Counted from the stretch's first letter, positions 29,885 to 39,337 are shown. The stretch: 64,000 bases of DNA from Polaromonas sp. (GCA_013297865.1 JAAFIP010000005.1:62001-126000); one strand, 5' to 3'. The notes: generated by a model from the sequence alone, not told the origin. Translations and numbers: made by a program.

Positions 29885-30675
29885 GTACCCCCCAAGAGCC
29901 CCGCAGCCTGGTGGAGATGCACAATATCTGCAAGGCCTTTGGCGGTGTGCATGCCGTCGAAAATGCCAGCATCAATCTGTACCCGGGTGAAGTGGTGGCC
30001 CTGCTGGGCCACAACGGCGCTGGCAAATCGACCCTGATGAAAATGCTCGCTGGAGCCTACCCGATTGATTCGGGAGATCTGGTGGTGGCTGGCCAGAAGG
30101 TACAGATCAAAACACCCCTGGACGCACAGCGGTTGGGCATTGAGTCCATCTACCAGACCCTGGCGCTGGCTGACAATCTGGACGCGGTGGCCAACCTGTT
30201 TCTGGGCCGCGAGCTGCTGACCCGCTGGCGCACGCTGGACGACCACCGCATGGATGCGGATGCCCGCAAGGTGTTTTTCCGTCTGAACAAAAATTTCAAG
30301 AACGTGCGCACCCCGGTTCGCCGTCTGTCGGGTGGCCAGCGCCAGGTGGTGGCCATCTCGCGGGCCATTTATTTCAACGCCAAGATCCTGATCATGGATG
30401 AGCCTACTGCGGCGCTGGGCCCCGAAGAAACCGCGATGGTGGGCAATCTGGTGCGTCAGCTCAAGGCCGAAGGGGTTGGCATTTTCCTGATCTCACACGA
30501 CATGCATGATGTGTTCGCACTCAGCGATCGTCTGGCCGTGATGAAAAACGGACAGGTGGTTGGCACCTACCGCACACAGGATGTGACCGAGGATGAAGTG
30601 CTGGGCATGATCATCGGGGGCAAGAAACCCGAAGGAAAAACGCAGACCCAGCGCCTGACAGCCGCTAGCACCTGA
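29881..30675 (+). CDS. Single-domain sugar ABC transporter ATPase
   Basis: 264 residues with one complete ABC cassette: Walker [10 protein letters not shown] (43-51), signature RLSGGQRQ (about 142-149), Walker [10 protein letters not shown] (about 163-171). XylG, RbsA and AraG normally carry two fused cassettes of about 500 residues; here there is only one, as in FrcA-type transporters. The protein must therefore work as a homodimer. The sequence ends cleanly with a Thr/Lys-rich tail and the next gene begins three bases later, so this is not a truncation by frameshift. Confidence 0.88.
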   Translation: MSTPQEPRSLVEMHNICKAFGGVHAVENASINLYPGEVVALLGHNGAGKSTLMKMLAGAYPIDSGDLVVAGQKVQIKTPLDAQRLGIESIYQTLALADNLDAVANLFLGRELLTRWRTLDDHRMDADARKVFFRLNKNFKNVRTPVRRLSGGQRQVVAISRAIYFNAKILIMDEPTAALGPEETAMVGNLVRQLKAEGVGIFLISHDMHDVFALSDRLAVMKNGQVVGTYRTQDVTEDEVLGMIIGGKKPEGKTQTQRLTAAST

Positions 30676-30678
30676 TCC

Positions 30679-31875
30679 ATGAAAACGACCGGCGACCAGC
30701 AGCTCGTCAAGCACATCAATCGCAGTGTGCTGCTCCGGCTGGTGCGCGCGCGGCCTGGGCTCTCCAGAGCGCAGCTGGCAGTAGAGAGTGGCCTGACAAA
30801 ATCCACGGTGGGCCAGTTGACCAAAGAGCTGCTGGAAGAAGGCTGGCTGGAGCAGTCGGGCACCACAACCCCTGCTGGCTTGGGCCGCCCGTCGACGCCA
30901 CTGCAGATCAACGGCAAAGCACGCGGCCTGCTGGGCGTTGAACTGGCGGTGGACTGCATTCGCGTCGTGGGCGTATCGCTGCTCGGAGAGGTGGTGTACT
31001 CGGAGCATGAATTGCTTCATACCCGGCAGCCCGAGCAGGTGTGCCAGCAACTGGCCGATATGACCGCCAAAGCCCACGCCTGTCTCATCCAGGCGGGCTA
31101 CCAGCCTTCTGGCTTGGGCGTGGGCTTGCCGGGGGCTTTCGATGAGGCCACCGGTGCGGTCTGCTTCGCACCCAACCTGGCATGGCGTCATGTCAACATC
31201 CTGCCGCAAATCAGGCAGGCGCTGGCTGCGCGCGGCGTGCCGCCCATGCCTGTTCATGTGCAGAACGACGCCGATACGGGTGCCTTGAGCGAATATGAAT
31301 TTGCCTCTGACTCCACCAACAGTGCTCTGGTGTTTGTTGCCTGCGGTGTCGGGGTGGGCGCAGGCATCGTGCTCAATGACCGGCTGTTCACGGGTGCCAG
31401 GGGCATGGCTGGAGAGATCGGGCACAGCATTGTGCAAGCCAATGGGCCACGCTGTACCTGTGGCCGCTCGGGCTGTGCAGAAGCGTTTATCGGCGCCCGC
31501 GCCATCGCGCGCGACATATTGCACAACGGCCACGCCAGCCAGGCTGGAACCTACCTGGGCATACTGATCCACAACCTGTGGACGACATTTGATCCCCATG
31601 TGATTGTTCTGGGTGGAGTGTCGTGTATTGAAAATCCACATATGGTGGAGGTCGCAGAAAAAGTGCTGCGGGATTACGCGGCAAGCTCTGGCATGACGCC
31701 ACCTTTGGTGCGCACTGCCCGCTATGGGCTGTTGGCCAGTGCCGTTGGAGCGGCCGCGTTGGTGCTGCACCACTATCTGCAGCCTTTGCAGCCCAAGCGC
31801 GCAGGCCCCCACCTGCGCCCGCACGAATTTGACGATACCCATTCCATAACCGCCAACCAGATGATGGCGGCTTGA
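30679..31875 (+). CDS. ROK-family transcriptional regulator (XylR/NagC-like)
   Basis: 398 residues. The N-terminal winged helix-turn-helix (RARPGLSRAQLAVESGLTKS, about 18-37) is followed by a ROK sugar-kinase-like domain with the zinc motif CTCGRSGC (about 259-266) and the DxGxT-like AVD segment. Such proteins usually repress sugar uptake operons until sugar binds. Located at the end of the xylFH-ATPase operon, it is the likely regulator of that operon. Confidence 0.88.
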   Translation: MKTTGDQQLVKHINRSVLLRLVRARPGLSRAQLAVESGLTKSTVGQLTKELLEEGWLEQSGTTTPAGLGRPSTPLQINGKARGLLGVELAVDCIRVVGVSLLGEVVYSEHELLHTRQPEQVCQQLADMTAKAHACLIQAGYQPSGLGVGLPGAFDEATGAVCFAPNLAWRHVNILPQIRQALAARGVPPMPVHVQNDADTGALSEYEFASDSTNSALVFVACGVGVGAGIVLNDRLFTGARGMAGEIGHSIVQANGPRCTCGRSGCAEAFIGARAIARDILHNGHASQAGTYLGILIHNLWTTFDPHVIVLGGVSCIENPHMVEVAEKVLRDYAASSGMTPPLVRTARYGLLASAVGAAALVLHHYLQPLQPKRAGPHLRPHEFDDTHSITANQMMAA

Positions 31876-31877
31876 TC

Positions 31878-32003
31878 ATGGTCCTCGACATCGGTGTGGG
31901 CACTTCGCAAGTCAAGCGGTTGCTGTTGGCGCACCATCAGTACGCTGCGCCAGTGTCTGGACGCCAGGAATACCTGCATAATTTACGCAACACCTACATC
32001 TAA
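31878..32003 (+). CDS. Possible 41-residue small ORF between ROK regulator and dehydrogenase
   Basis: ATG two bases after the ROK stop, open for 41 codons to TAA at 32001-32003, filling most of the 143-base gap. The product begins MVLDIGVGTSQVKRLLL and ends LRNTYI. No good Shine-Dalgarno and no recognisable family. It could be a translated leader, a remnant or chance. Confidence 0.2.
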   Translation: MVLDIGVGTSQVKRLLLAHHQYAAPVSGRQEYLHNLRNTYI

Positions 32004-32018
32004 GCCCGAGGTACCAAG

Positions 32019-33029
32019 ATGAAAAAAATCCGCTGGGGTATTCTGAGCACCGCCAAAATAGCGCGTGAAATAGTGATTCCGGCCATGCAGGCAAGCCCCT
32101 ACTGCGAGGTGCGGGCCATCGCCTCGCGCACGCTCGAGTCTGCGCGCAGCACCGCAGACGCTTTTGCCATTCCGCAGGCCTATGGCAGCTACGAAGCGCT
32201 GATTGCCGACCCGGAAATCGATGCGATCTACAACCCCTTGCCCAACGACATGCATGTGGCCTGGACTCTGGCTGCCGCCCGCGCAGGCAAGCATGTGCTG
32301 TGCGAAAAACCGTTCTCCATGAACGCCCGCGAGGCATTGGCACTGAGCGAAGTCGCAGGTACTGGCCCAGGCAAGGTTTGCATCATGGAAGCCTTTATGG
32401 TGCGTTTTCATCCGCAGTGGCTGCGCGCGCAGGCCGTGGTACGCAGCGGTGCATTGGGTGAGATTCGCGCTGTTCAGGTCTTTTTCTCCTACCACAACAC
32501 CGATGCAGGCAACATCCGCAACCGCGTGGAAAACGGCGGCGGCGCGCTGTATGACATTGGGGGCTATGCGATTGTGGCAGGCCGGTTTTTCCTGGAGGCA
32601 GAACCCGTGCGCGTGATGGCCCTGATCGACCGTGACCCGGATTTCCACACAGACCGCACCAGCAGCGCGCTGCTGGATTTTGGCAAAGGCAGGCGGCTGG
32701 ACTTTACCGTCTCCACCCAATGCACCCCTTACCAACGGGTACATATCGTAGGCACCAAGCAGCGGCTGGAAATTGAAGTACCGTTCAATGCAAAGCAAGG
32801 CGCTGCAACACACATTTTCATGAATGATGGCAAAGTGCTGGGCGACGCACAGACCCGTACTGAAACCATCGAAGCTGCCGACCAATACGCCCTGCAGTTC
32901 GACGCTTTTTCCCGTGCATTGCTGGGCCAGGCACCGCTACCTTATGGCCTGGATGATGCCGTGCAGAATATGCGCATTATTGATGCGCTCTATGCATCCG
33001 GCGAAAAGGGGCAATGGCAGGACGTTTGA
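32019..33029 (+). CDS. Gfo/Idh/MocA-family oxidoreductase
   Basis: 336 residues with an N-terminal Rossmann domain (RWGILSTAKIAREIVIPAM), the nicotinamide-side motif CEKPF (about 102-106) and a C-terminal substrate domain with ENGGGALYDIGGY. Members oxidise sugars, inositols or trans-dihydrodiols with NAD(P). Next to a xylose-type transporter, a D-xylose or other sugar dehydrogenase is a reasonable inference. CATAAT at 31978-31983 may be a -10 element for it. Confidence 0.85.
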   Translation: MKKIRWGILSTAKIAREIVIPAMQASPYCEVRAIASRTLESARSTADAFAIPQAYGSYEALIADPEIDAIYNPLPNDMHVAWTLAAARAGKHVLCEKPFSMNAREALALSEVAGTGPGKVCIMEAFMVRFHPQWLRAQAVVRSGALGEIRAVQVFFSYHNTDAGNIRNRVENGGGALYDIGGYAIVAGRFFLEAEPVRVMALIDRDPDFHTDRTSSALLDFGKGRRLDFTVSTQCTPYQRVHIVGTKQRLEIEVPFNAKQGAATHIFMNDGKVLGDAQTRTETIEAADQYALQFDAFSRALLGQAPLPYGLDDAVQNMRIIDALYASGEKGQWQDV

Positions 33030-33068
33030 TTTCCCCCAGGCGCGCCGCCTGCGACTACACTGTGTGCC

Positions 33069-33689
33069 ATGGATACCAAAGCCCTTGTCACTCTGCTGGC
33101 CATCGTCAACCCGCTGGCCTGCGTCCCTTTTTTCATCCACTACACCCAGGGCTTCTCGCCTGAGCTGCGGCGCAGAACCATCATGGTGTCGAGTTTCAGT
33201 GCTTTTGTGGTGATCGCCACCAGCGCCCTGCTGGGCCTGAAGTTGCTGGAGTTTTTCAGTATTTCGCTGGCCAGTTTTCAAGTCGGTGGCGGCATGCTGT
33301 TGCTCACCTCTTCCCTGGCCATGCTCAACGCCCAGCCCGCAGAGGCCAAGTCGGCCCAAAGCGAGCTGGACGACCACTCCGTCCGCACCAGCGTGGCGGT
33401 GGTGCCACTGACCATCCCCTTGCTGACCGGCCCGGCCACCATGTCCACCGTGGTGATCTATGCCGAAAAAGCCAAAACCTTCTGGCAGCTCGGCACCCTG
33501 GTGGGCTACGGCGTCATCATTGGCATCGCTACCGCACTGTGCTTCAGCCTGGCCCAGCCGATTGCCCGCGTGCTGGGCAAAACCGGCATCAATGTCATGA
33601 CACGACTCATGGGCCTGATCTTGGCAGCCTTGGCCGTAGAAGTGATGGCCGATGGTCTGCAAAAACTGTTTCCTGCGCTGGCGCGCTGA
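33069..33689 (+). CDS. MarC-family integral membrane protein
   Basis: 206 residues with six hydrophobic helices and the MarC features IVNPLACVPFFI near the N-terminus and VPLTIPLLTGPATMSTVVIY in the middle. MarC proteins were once linked to multidrug resistance, but their substrate is unsettled. It lies 39 bases after the dehydrogenase and 9 bases before creB, so it may be co-transcribed with creBC. Confidence 0.9.
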   Translation: MDTKALVTLLAIVNPLACVPFFIHYTQGFSPELRRRTIMVSSFSAFVVIATSALLGLKLLEFFSISLASFQVGGGMLLLTSSLAMLNAQPAEAKSAQSELDDHSVRTSVAVVPLTIPLLTGPATMSTVVIYAEKAKTFWQLGTLVGYGVIIGIATALCFSLAQPIARVLGKTGINVMTRLMGLILAALAVEVMADGLQKLFPALAR

Positions 33690-33698
33690 TCTGCAGCC

Positions 33699-34373
33699 AT
33701 GGCAAATCTGCTGTTGCTGGAAGACGACCCCGCGATTGCCAGCACCGTGGTCTTTGCCTTGCAGCGCGAGGGCTATGGTGTCACGCACTGCACGCTGCTG
33801 CGCGACGCGCGCAGCCAGATGGCGGCCCAGACCTTCGATGCCTTGGTGCTCGATATTGGCCTGCCGGATGGCAGCGGGCTCGATTTGTGCAGCCAGGTAC
33901 GCAAGGCAGGCCACACTCCTGTATTGATGCTCAGTGCACGCGGCGAAGAGCTGGACCGCGTGCTGGGCCTGGAGCTGGGCGCTGACGACTACATGACCAA
34001 GCCTTTCAGTCCGCGTGAGCTGGTCGCGCGCGTAAGAGCCTTGCTTCGCCGAAGCAGTATTCCTGCAGTATCTACAACGCATGCGCCCTCTTTTTTCATT
34101 GTCGATACTGCAGGGCAGCGCATCAGTCTGCATGGTCAAACGCTTGATCTGACACGCCTCGAATATGGTCTGCTGGCCCAGCTGCTCAAGGCCCGCAGCC
34201 GCATACTGTCTCGCGAGGCTTTGCTCAACGCGATATGGGGCCAGGATGCTGAGAGCACGGACCGTACTGTTGACACCCATATCAAAACCCTGCGCGCCAA
34301 ACTGCGGGCCATTGACAGCAGCCGCGAATTCATTACCACGCACCGCGGCATGGGTTACAGCATCGCATTGTGA
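33699..34373 (+). CDS. creB: Two-component response regulator CreB
   Basis: 224-residue OmpR-family regulator. The receiver domain has acidic residues ED at 8-9, phosphoacceptor D52 (LVLDIGLPDG) and K in TKPFSP. The C-terminal winged helix is intact (LNAIWGQDAESTDRTVDTHI). Assignment to CreB rests on the partner CreC, the creD gene downstream and a cre tag upstream of creD. Confidence 0.9.
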   Translation: MANLLLLEDDPAIASTVVFALQREGYGVTHCTLLRDARSQMAAQTFDALVLDIGLPDGSGLDLCSQVRKAGHTPVLMLSARGEELDRVLGLELGADDYMTKPFSPRELVARVRALLRRSSIPAVSTTHAPSFFIVDTAGQRISLHGQTLDLTRLEYGLLAQLLKARSRILSREALLNAIWGQDAESTDRTVDTHIKTLRAKLRAIDSSREFITTHRGMGYSIAL

Positions 34374-34382
34374 TCGCTGCGC

Positions 34383-35798
34383 ATGAAACTTGGCATCCGC
34401 TTACTGTTTGCGTTCTTTGTGATCAATGGCATCGCGGCTTTTTTTGTGCTGCGCGTTTTTACTGCGGAAATCAAACCCAGCGTGCGCGAGGTGATGGAAG
34501 ACATCATGGTCGATACCGCCAATCTGCTGGCCGAGCTGGCCAGTGACGACCTGGCCAGCGGCAGACTGCAAGATGGCCTGTTTGCCAAGCAGGTACGCAG
34601 CTACGCCACCCGGCCTATCGACGCACAGATATGGGGTTTAGCCAAGCAGTCGTTGGATTTTCGCGTGTATGTGACGGATGCCAAAGGTATCGTGCTGTTT
34701 GACTCCGACAATGTGGCCCAGGGTCAAGACTACTCGCGCTGGCGTGATGTAGCGCTGACTTTGCGCGGCGAATACGGCGCACGTGCCACGCGGGAAGTAC
34801 AAACCGACGATACGACCTCCGTCATGTACGTGGCCGCCCCCGTGCTGCATCAGCAGAAAATCATTGGCGTGTTGACTGTCGCCAAACCCATTCACACCAT
34901 CCAGGATTTCATTGACCGCGCTGAGCGCAAAGTCGTGCGCAGTGGTCTGCTGCTGTTGGGCTTGTCTGCCGCGCTGGGCGTGTTGGTCACTTTATGGCTG
35001 GTATGGAACATCCGCAGATTGCGCCGCTATGCACAGAGCGTACAGGCCGGACAAAGCCTGGCCGCACCCAAGGCTCCGGGCGAGTTGGGTGACCTTGCGC
35101 TGGCCATGCAGTCGATGCGGGAGCGTCTGGAAGGCCGCGAGTACATAGAAGGCTATGTCCGCACTTTGACGCATGAGCTGAAAAGCCCCATGGCAGCCAT
35201 ACGCGCCAGTGGCGAACTGCTGCAGGAGGACCTCAATGCGAGCGACCGCAGTCAGTTTGCGGGCCAAGTGGTAGCGCAAAGCCAGCGTGTGCAACGCCTG
35301 ATTGATCGCCTGCTGGAGCTGACCAAGCTGGAGCAGCGCGCAGTAGCCAACGGAAAGTTGATACTACCCCATCGACTGCTGCTTGCAGACTGCGCGCGCG
35401 ATGCACTGGCTGCCCTGGAGGCACAGTTGCACACCAAGAAAATTGTGATTACCCAAGACCTGTCCGACGCAACCTGCGCCGTCGACCATGAGCTGGTGAC
35501 TTTGGCGCTGAGTAATTTACTGGAGAATGCTATCGAATTTTCCAGCCCTGGCGCGCATATTCATCTTCGCAGCACAGCGCACGGTATCGCCGTGCAGGAC
35601 CATGCAGGCGGTGTACCAGACTACGCTCTGGCGCGCATGGGCGAGCGATTTTTCACCACACCCAGACCTGATGGTCAGCGCACCGGGTCTGGTTTGGGCT
35701 TGGCCATTGTGCGGCAAATCATGGCCCTGCATGGAGGGCGTCTGCACCTGGCAAACAGCGATGGTGGCTTATGCGCTGAGCTTATTTTTCCCCATTGA
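34383..35798 (+). CDS. creC: Sensor histidine kinase CreC
   Basis: 471 residues: TM1 at about 6-24, a periplasmic sensor domain (about 25-185), TM2 (about 188-208), HAMP-like linker, dimerisation helix with H264 (TLTHELKSPMAAIRASG), and an ATPase domain with N-box NLLENAIEFS and G-box GSGLGLAIV. The N-terminal ADEIKPSVREVMED-like segment (FTAEIKPSVREVMEDIMVDT) is characteristic of CreC. In enterobacteria the system responds to metabolism and to cell-wall stress. Confidence 0.92.
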   Translation: MKLGIRLLFAFFVINGIAAFFVLRVFTAEIKPSVREVMEDIMVDTANLLAELASDDLASGRLQDGLFAKQVRSYATRPIDAQIWGLAKQSLDFRVYVTDAKGIVLFDSDNVAQGQDYSRWRDVALTLRGEYGARATREVQTDDTTSVMYVAAPVLHQQKIIGVLTVAKPIHTIQDFIDRAERKVVRSGLLLLGLSAALGVLVTLWLVWNIRRLRRYAQSVQAGQSLAAPKAPGELGDLALAMQSMRERLEGREYIEGYVRTLTHELKSPMAAIRASGELLQEDLNASDRSQFAGQVVAQSQRVQRLIDRLLELTKLEQRAVANGKLILPHRLLLADCARDALAALEAQLHTKKIVITQDLSDATCAVDHELVTLALSNLLENAIEFSSPGAHIHLRSTAHGIAVQDHAGGVPDYALARMGERFFTTPRPDGQRTGSGLGLAIVRQIMALHGGRLHLANSDGGLCAELIFPH

Positions 35799-35805
35799 GA
35801 TGATT

Positions 35806-35840
35806 TTCATCTGACTTCACACCCACTTCACAGACTTCAT
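35806..35840 (+). promoter_or_regulatory. cre tag: CreB binding site before creD
   Basis: TTCAC-N6-TTCAC occurs exactly at 35816-35831, the published consensus of the CreB binding site. It is flanked by two further near-matches TTCAT at 35806-35810 and 35836-35840, giving four half-sites in a row. It sits in the 97-base creC-creD gap, so CreB very likely activates creD from here. Confidence 0.85.
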
Positions 35841-35895
35841 CGGGCGCTCACGCACAGCCTGGACACTGCCTTCACATCAACTTGTGGAGATAGCC

Positions 35896-37272
35896 GTGAA
35901 AAATCCTGTGTTTACCAAAATAGCCGCCATCGTCGGCGTGATCATTGCGCTGATGATGGGTTTGGGATTTATCCAAACCATCGTACATGACCGTCAGTTC
36001 CATCGCAGCGCCGCCGTAGCCAGTATTGGCAGCAACCAGACTTTGACAGGCCCCCTGATCCACAGCGCATGCGTGGAGGCCTGGGATGTGTCTGTCAAAA
36101 CTGATGAAGGCCAGCGGATCGAAGAAAAGCGCCGCGAGTTCATGCTCATTGCCCTGCCCGAACAGCTGACCATCAACTCCAGCGCAGGCACTGACCTGCG
36201 CGCAAGGGGACTGCATCAGGTAAACACCTTCCATCTCAAGGCAAAAATTACCGCCCAATGGACGGGTTTGGAGGCACTCAAGGCGGTTCAAACCGTGAAA
36301 AACTCCCGTCTTACCTGCGGTGCACCGATTGCCATGCTGTCGGTATCCGACTCTGCCGGTATCCGCACGGCCAAATTGGACATCAATGGCACCTCCCAGG
36401 TTCTCAAGCCGGGTACCTTCCACCCGCGCTACAGCCGTGGCGTCCATGCCATGCTGCCGGATGCCCTGCGTCATCAAACACAGCCTCTGACTGCAGAGAT
36501 AGACCTGGAACTGCTGGGCACAGAAAAGCTGTCCATTGTTCCCTTGGGGGGCACTACGCAGATCCGTCTGCAAAGCAATTGGCCGCATCCGTCGTTTGGA
36601 GGGACCTTTTTGCCTGCAGACCGCCGCATTGATGAGAAAGGATTCGACGCATCGTGGCGCATTTCTGCATTGGCTACCACGGTGGGGCAAAGCCTGGCCC
36701 AGGGCCTGGGGTTTTGCAGTCTGGAGGGCGACGGTCACCAGGAAAAGCAAAACGGCTGCCTGGAGACTTTGCGCATCTCGTTTATTGACCCCATAAACAG
36801 CTATTCACTCAGCGACAGGGCAACCAAATACGGCGTGCTGTTTATAGCCCTGACTTTTGTGGCAGTAGGAATGTTTGAGTTCATGCAGCGTCTGCGTGTG
36901 CATCCGGTGCAGTACTTTTTGGTGGGCAGTGCGATATGCAGCTTCTTTTTGCTGCTCGTGAGCTTGAGTGAACACATCGGTTTCAACGGGGCCTATGCCG
37001 CCGCCGCCAGCGCCTGCGTGTTGCTGTTGATGTACTACGCCAGTTTCATGCTGGGCAGTTTGAAGCGCGGCCTGCCCTTTGGTTTGGGTATAGGGCTGCT
37101 CTATGGCTTGCTGTTTGTGCTGTTGCAACTGGAGCAAACTGCCCTGGCGGTAGGTGCAGTCGCCTTGTTTGCGCTCTTGTCGCTGATCATGACGCTGACC
37201 CGCAAGGTCAATTGGTATGGTTTGACCAGTAGTGCCAACCCGCACGACGCAGCGCACGCGGAAAAGGCCTGA
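35896..37272 (+). CDS. creD: Inner-membrane protein CreD
   Basis: 458 residues: one N-terminal TM helix, a large periplasmic domain, and five or so TM helices in the C-terminal third (about 310-445). It carries the family block YSLSDRATKYGVLFIALTFV and then VHPVQYFLVG. CreD is induced by CreBC and affects envelope integrity and beta-lactam tolerance in other bacteria. The GTG at 35896 is chosen because GGAGA lies just upstream; a GTG at 35884 is an alternative. Confidence 0.9.
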   Translation: MKNPVFTKIAAIVGVIIALMMGLGFIQTIVHDRQFHRSAAVASIGSNQTLTGPLIHSACVEAWDVSVKTDEGQRIEEKRREFMLIALPEQLTINSSAGTDLRARGLHQVNTFHLKAKITAQWTGLEALKAVQTVKNSRLTCGAPIAMLSVSDSAGIRTAKLDINGTSQVLKPGTFHPRYSRGVHAMLPDALRHQTQPLTAEIDLELLGTEKLSIVPLGGTTQIRLQSNWPHPSFGGTFLPADRRIDEKGFDASWRISALATTVGQSLAQGLGFCSLEGDGHQEKQNGCLETLRISFIDPINSYSLSDRATKYGVLFIALTFVAVGMFEFMQRLRVHPVQYFLVGSAICSFFLLLVSLSEHIGFNGAYAAAASACVLLLMYYASFMLGSLKRGLPFGLGIGLLYGLLFVLLQLEQTALAVGAVALFALLSLIMTLTRKVNWYGLTSSANPHDAAHAEKA

Positions 37273-37273
37273 T

Positions 37274-37783
37274 ATGTTCGTCGCCCATATGCCCGCAGGC
37301 TACCTGATTGGCACTGCCATCACACAGCGCTGGCCTGGCGCGGCAACTCGCGCCACCTGGACCGCTATTTTGTTGGGCAGCGTTGCTCCCGATCTGGATT
37401 TGCTGTATTTTTACTTCGTCTCCGACCGCGGTTTTAACCACCATATTTATCCACCCCACGTGCCGATCGTGTGGCTGTTGACTACATTGCTTGTGGCACT
37501 GGCCTTGTGGCGTGCGCCGCTGCGCTGGCGCGTTGCCTGGGCCATGTTTTGCACAGGATGGTTTATTCACCTTGTTTTGGATACCGTGGGCGGACGCATC
37601 TGGTGGCTCTGGCCTTGGGTGACAACCCCGTATACCTTTATCCAGGTGCCGCGTCGGTTTGATGTGTGGTGGCTGAATTTTCTGACGCATCCGTCCATGT
37701 TGATAGAGTTGGCCATCACCGTATCCGCTGCACTCTTGTGGTGGCGTCGCCGTCAGAAAGGGCCTTACCGGGTGTTTTTATAG
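37274..37783 (+). CDS. Membrane-bound metal-dependent hydrolase (YdjM/LexA-binding-like family)
   Basis: 169 residues, three to four hydrophobic helices. The metal-site style residues are in GSVAPDLDLLYF, FNHHIYPPHVP and FIHLVLDTVGG, matching the DUF457/YdjM family of predicted membrane metal-dependent hydrolases. The ATG at 37274 follows the creD stop by one base, so it is probably in the CreB-controlled operon. Function unknown. Confidence 0.8.
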   Translation: MFVAHMPAGYLIGTAITQRWPGAATRATWTAILLGSVAPDLDLLYFYFVSDRGFNHHIYPPHVPIVWLLTTLLVALALWRAPLRWRVAWAMFCTGWFIHLVLDTVGGRIWWLWPWVTTPYTFIQVPRRFDVWWLNFLTHPSMLIELAITVSAALLWWRRRQKGPYRVFL

Positions 37784-37799
37784 GCTATGCAGCAGCGCC

Positions 37800-38192
37800 C
37801 TACATCTGCTCCCAAGGCAGTCCATCGTGCCGCCAGCCACTCAGGGTGCTGCGGTGGAACTGCTCGTTGAGTTCGCCCTCGAAGCCATGCAGGATGTTAG
37901 TGACATTGGTAAAGCCTGCCGCTTCGAGCACATCGCCTGCTTCCACCGTGCGTTTGCCGCTGCGGCAGATCAGGTAGATGGGGCGGGTTTTGTCGCCTGC
38001 CTCGCGCTCCACGGCCTGGGCAAACAGCGCGGGATTGGCCTGCAGGTCGGGGTATTCGTACCAGGGAATGTTCTCCACGCCCGGTGGACGGCCCACATAA
38101 AGCGACTCGATTTCCATGCGCACGTCCACAAACAGTGCGTTGGGGGTATTTTGGATTTCTGCCCAAGCGGCGCGGGGTTCTAAATGTTTCAC
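37800..38192 (-). CDS. Rhodanese-like sulfurtransferase domain protein
   Basis: 130-residue single rhodanese domain. Active-site Cys76 sits in the loop LICRSGKRT. The N-terminal ALFVDVRMEIE matches the CH2A-like motif. It may transfer sulfane sulfur or detoxify sulfide or cyanide; the acceptor is unknown. Convergent with the YdjM-like gene and divergent from metH. Confidence 0.9.
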   Translation of the reverse strand: MKHLEPRAAWAEIQNTPNALFVDVRMEIESLYVGRPPGVENIPWYEYPDLQANPALFAQAVEREAGDKTRPIYLICRSGKRTVEAGDVLEAAGFTNVTNILHGFEGELNEQFHRSTLSGWRHDGLPWEQM

Positions 38193-38241
38193 AAGACCGA
38201 TTATCCCTAAGTTTATGAAACTCTTTCTACAATAGCAGGCT

Positions 38242-39288
38242 ATGAAACAGCTTACCTATACCCGCGGCCAAGCCCTGCCCGAGATTCTCAGCCAGCGCAT
38301 TGCCATCCTGGACGGTGCCATGGGCACGATGATCCAGCGCTTCAAGCTCAGCGAAGCCCAGTTCCGGGGCGAGCGTTTTGCGGACTTCCGTAAAGATATC
38401 AAAGGCAACAACGAGCTGCTGAGCCTGACGCGCCCTGACGTGATCCGCGACATCCACGAAAAATACCTGGCTGCTGGCTGCGACATGATCGAGACCAACA
38501 CCTTTGGCTCCACCACCGTCGCGCAGGCGGACTATGACATGCAGCATCTGGCGCGCGAGATGAATGTGCAGTCGGCCCAGCTGGCGCGCGCGGCCTGTGA
38601 CAAGTTTTCCACGCCTGACAAACCCCGCTTTGTGCTGGGTGCGCTCGGCCCCACGCCCAAGACGGCCAGTATCAGCCCCGATGTGAACGACCCGGGAGCG
38701 CGCAACGTGAGCTTTGAGGAGCTGCGCGCGGCGTATTACGAGCAGGTCGAAGGCCTGTTTGAAGGGGGTGCGGATGCGTTTTTGGTGGAGACGATTTTTG
38801 ACACGCTCAACGCCAAGGCCGCGCTGTTTGCGATTGACGAGTTTTTTGAAGCCAGTGGTCAGCTGCTGCCCATCATCATCAGCGGCACCGTCACCGACGC
38901 CTCGGGCCGTCTGCTCAGCGGCCAGACGGTCACCGCCTTCTGGCACAGCGTGCGCCATGCGCGGCCTCTGGCCATTGGCCTGAACTGCGCGCTGGGCGCG
39001 GCGCTGATGCGCCCCTACATCCAGGAGCTGGCACGTGTGGCGGGCGACACCTTCATCAGCTGCTACCCAAATGCGGGCCTTCCCAACCCGATGAGTGACA
39101 CGGGCTTTGACGAGACGCCCGAAGTCACCTCGCGTCTGCTGCATGACTTTGCCAGCGAAGGCCTGGTCAATATCGTGGGTGGTTGCTGCGGCACCACGCC
39201 CGAGCATATCGACGCCATCCGCCGGGCGGTGCAGCCTTTGCCGACACGCGCAGTGCCACGGCAGTTTTTCTACAAGGAAGCTGCCTGA
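38242..39288 (+). CDS. metH: Homocysteine-methyltransferase half of a split methionine synthase
   Basis: 348 residues covering only the N-terminal homocysteine-binding domain of cobalamin-dependent MetH. Zinc-ligand cysteines are at about 249 (GLNCALG) and 315-316 ([11 protein letters not shown]). [11 protein letters not shown] near the start is diagnostic. Folate, cobalamin and reactivation domains are missing. In many Burkholderiales these are on a separate gene, but it does not follow here: the next feature is a dispersed repeat and a convergent protease gene. A TACAAT at 38228-38233 could be its -10. Confidence 0.9.
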   Translation: MKQLTYTRGQALPEILSQRIAILDGAMGTMIQRFKLSEAQFRGERFADFRKDIKGNNELLSLTRPDVIRDIHEKYLAAGCDMIETNTFGSTTVAQADYDMQHLAREMNVQSAQLARAACDKFSTPDKPRFVLGALGPTPKTASISPDVNDPGARNVSFEELRAAYYEQVEGLFEGGADAFLVETIFDTLNAKAALFAIDEFFEASGQLLPIIISGTVTDASGRLLSGQTVTAFWHSVRHARPLAIGLNCALGAALMRPYIQELARVAGDTFISCYPNAGLPNPMSDTGFDETPEVTSRLLHDFASEGLVNIVGGCCGTTPEHIDAIRRAVQPLPTRAVPRQFFYKEAA

Positions 39289-39337
39289 GCTGCCCCCGCG
39301 CCCTCGCGCGGGGTGAAACCGCTGCCCCAAGCCACGG

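Noticed and set aside
30493-31842. Long minus-strand open frame of 449 codons
   Set aside because: It is antisense to the ROK regulator, shows no domain, and is His/Gln/Arg-rich as expected of a shadow frame in GC-rich DNA. The same applies to the 468-codon frame at 32937-34343.
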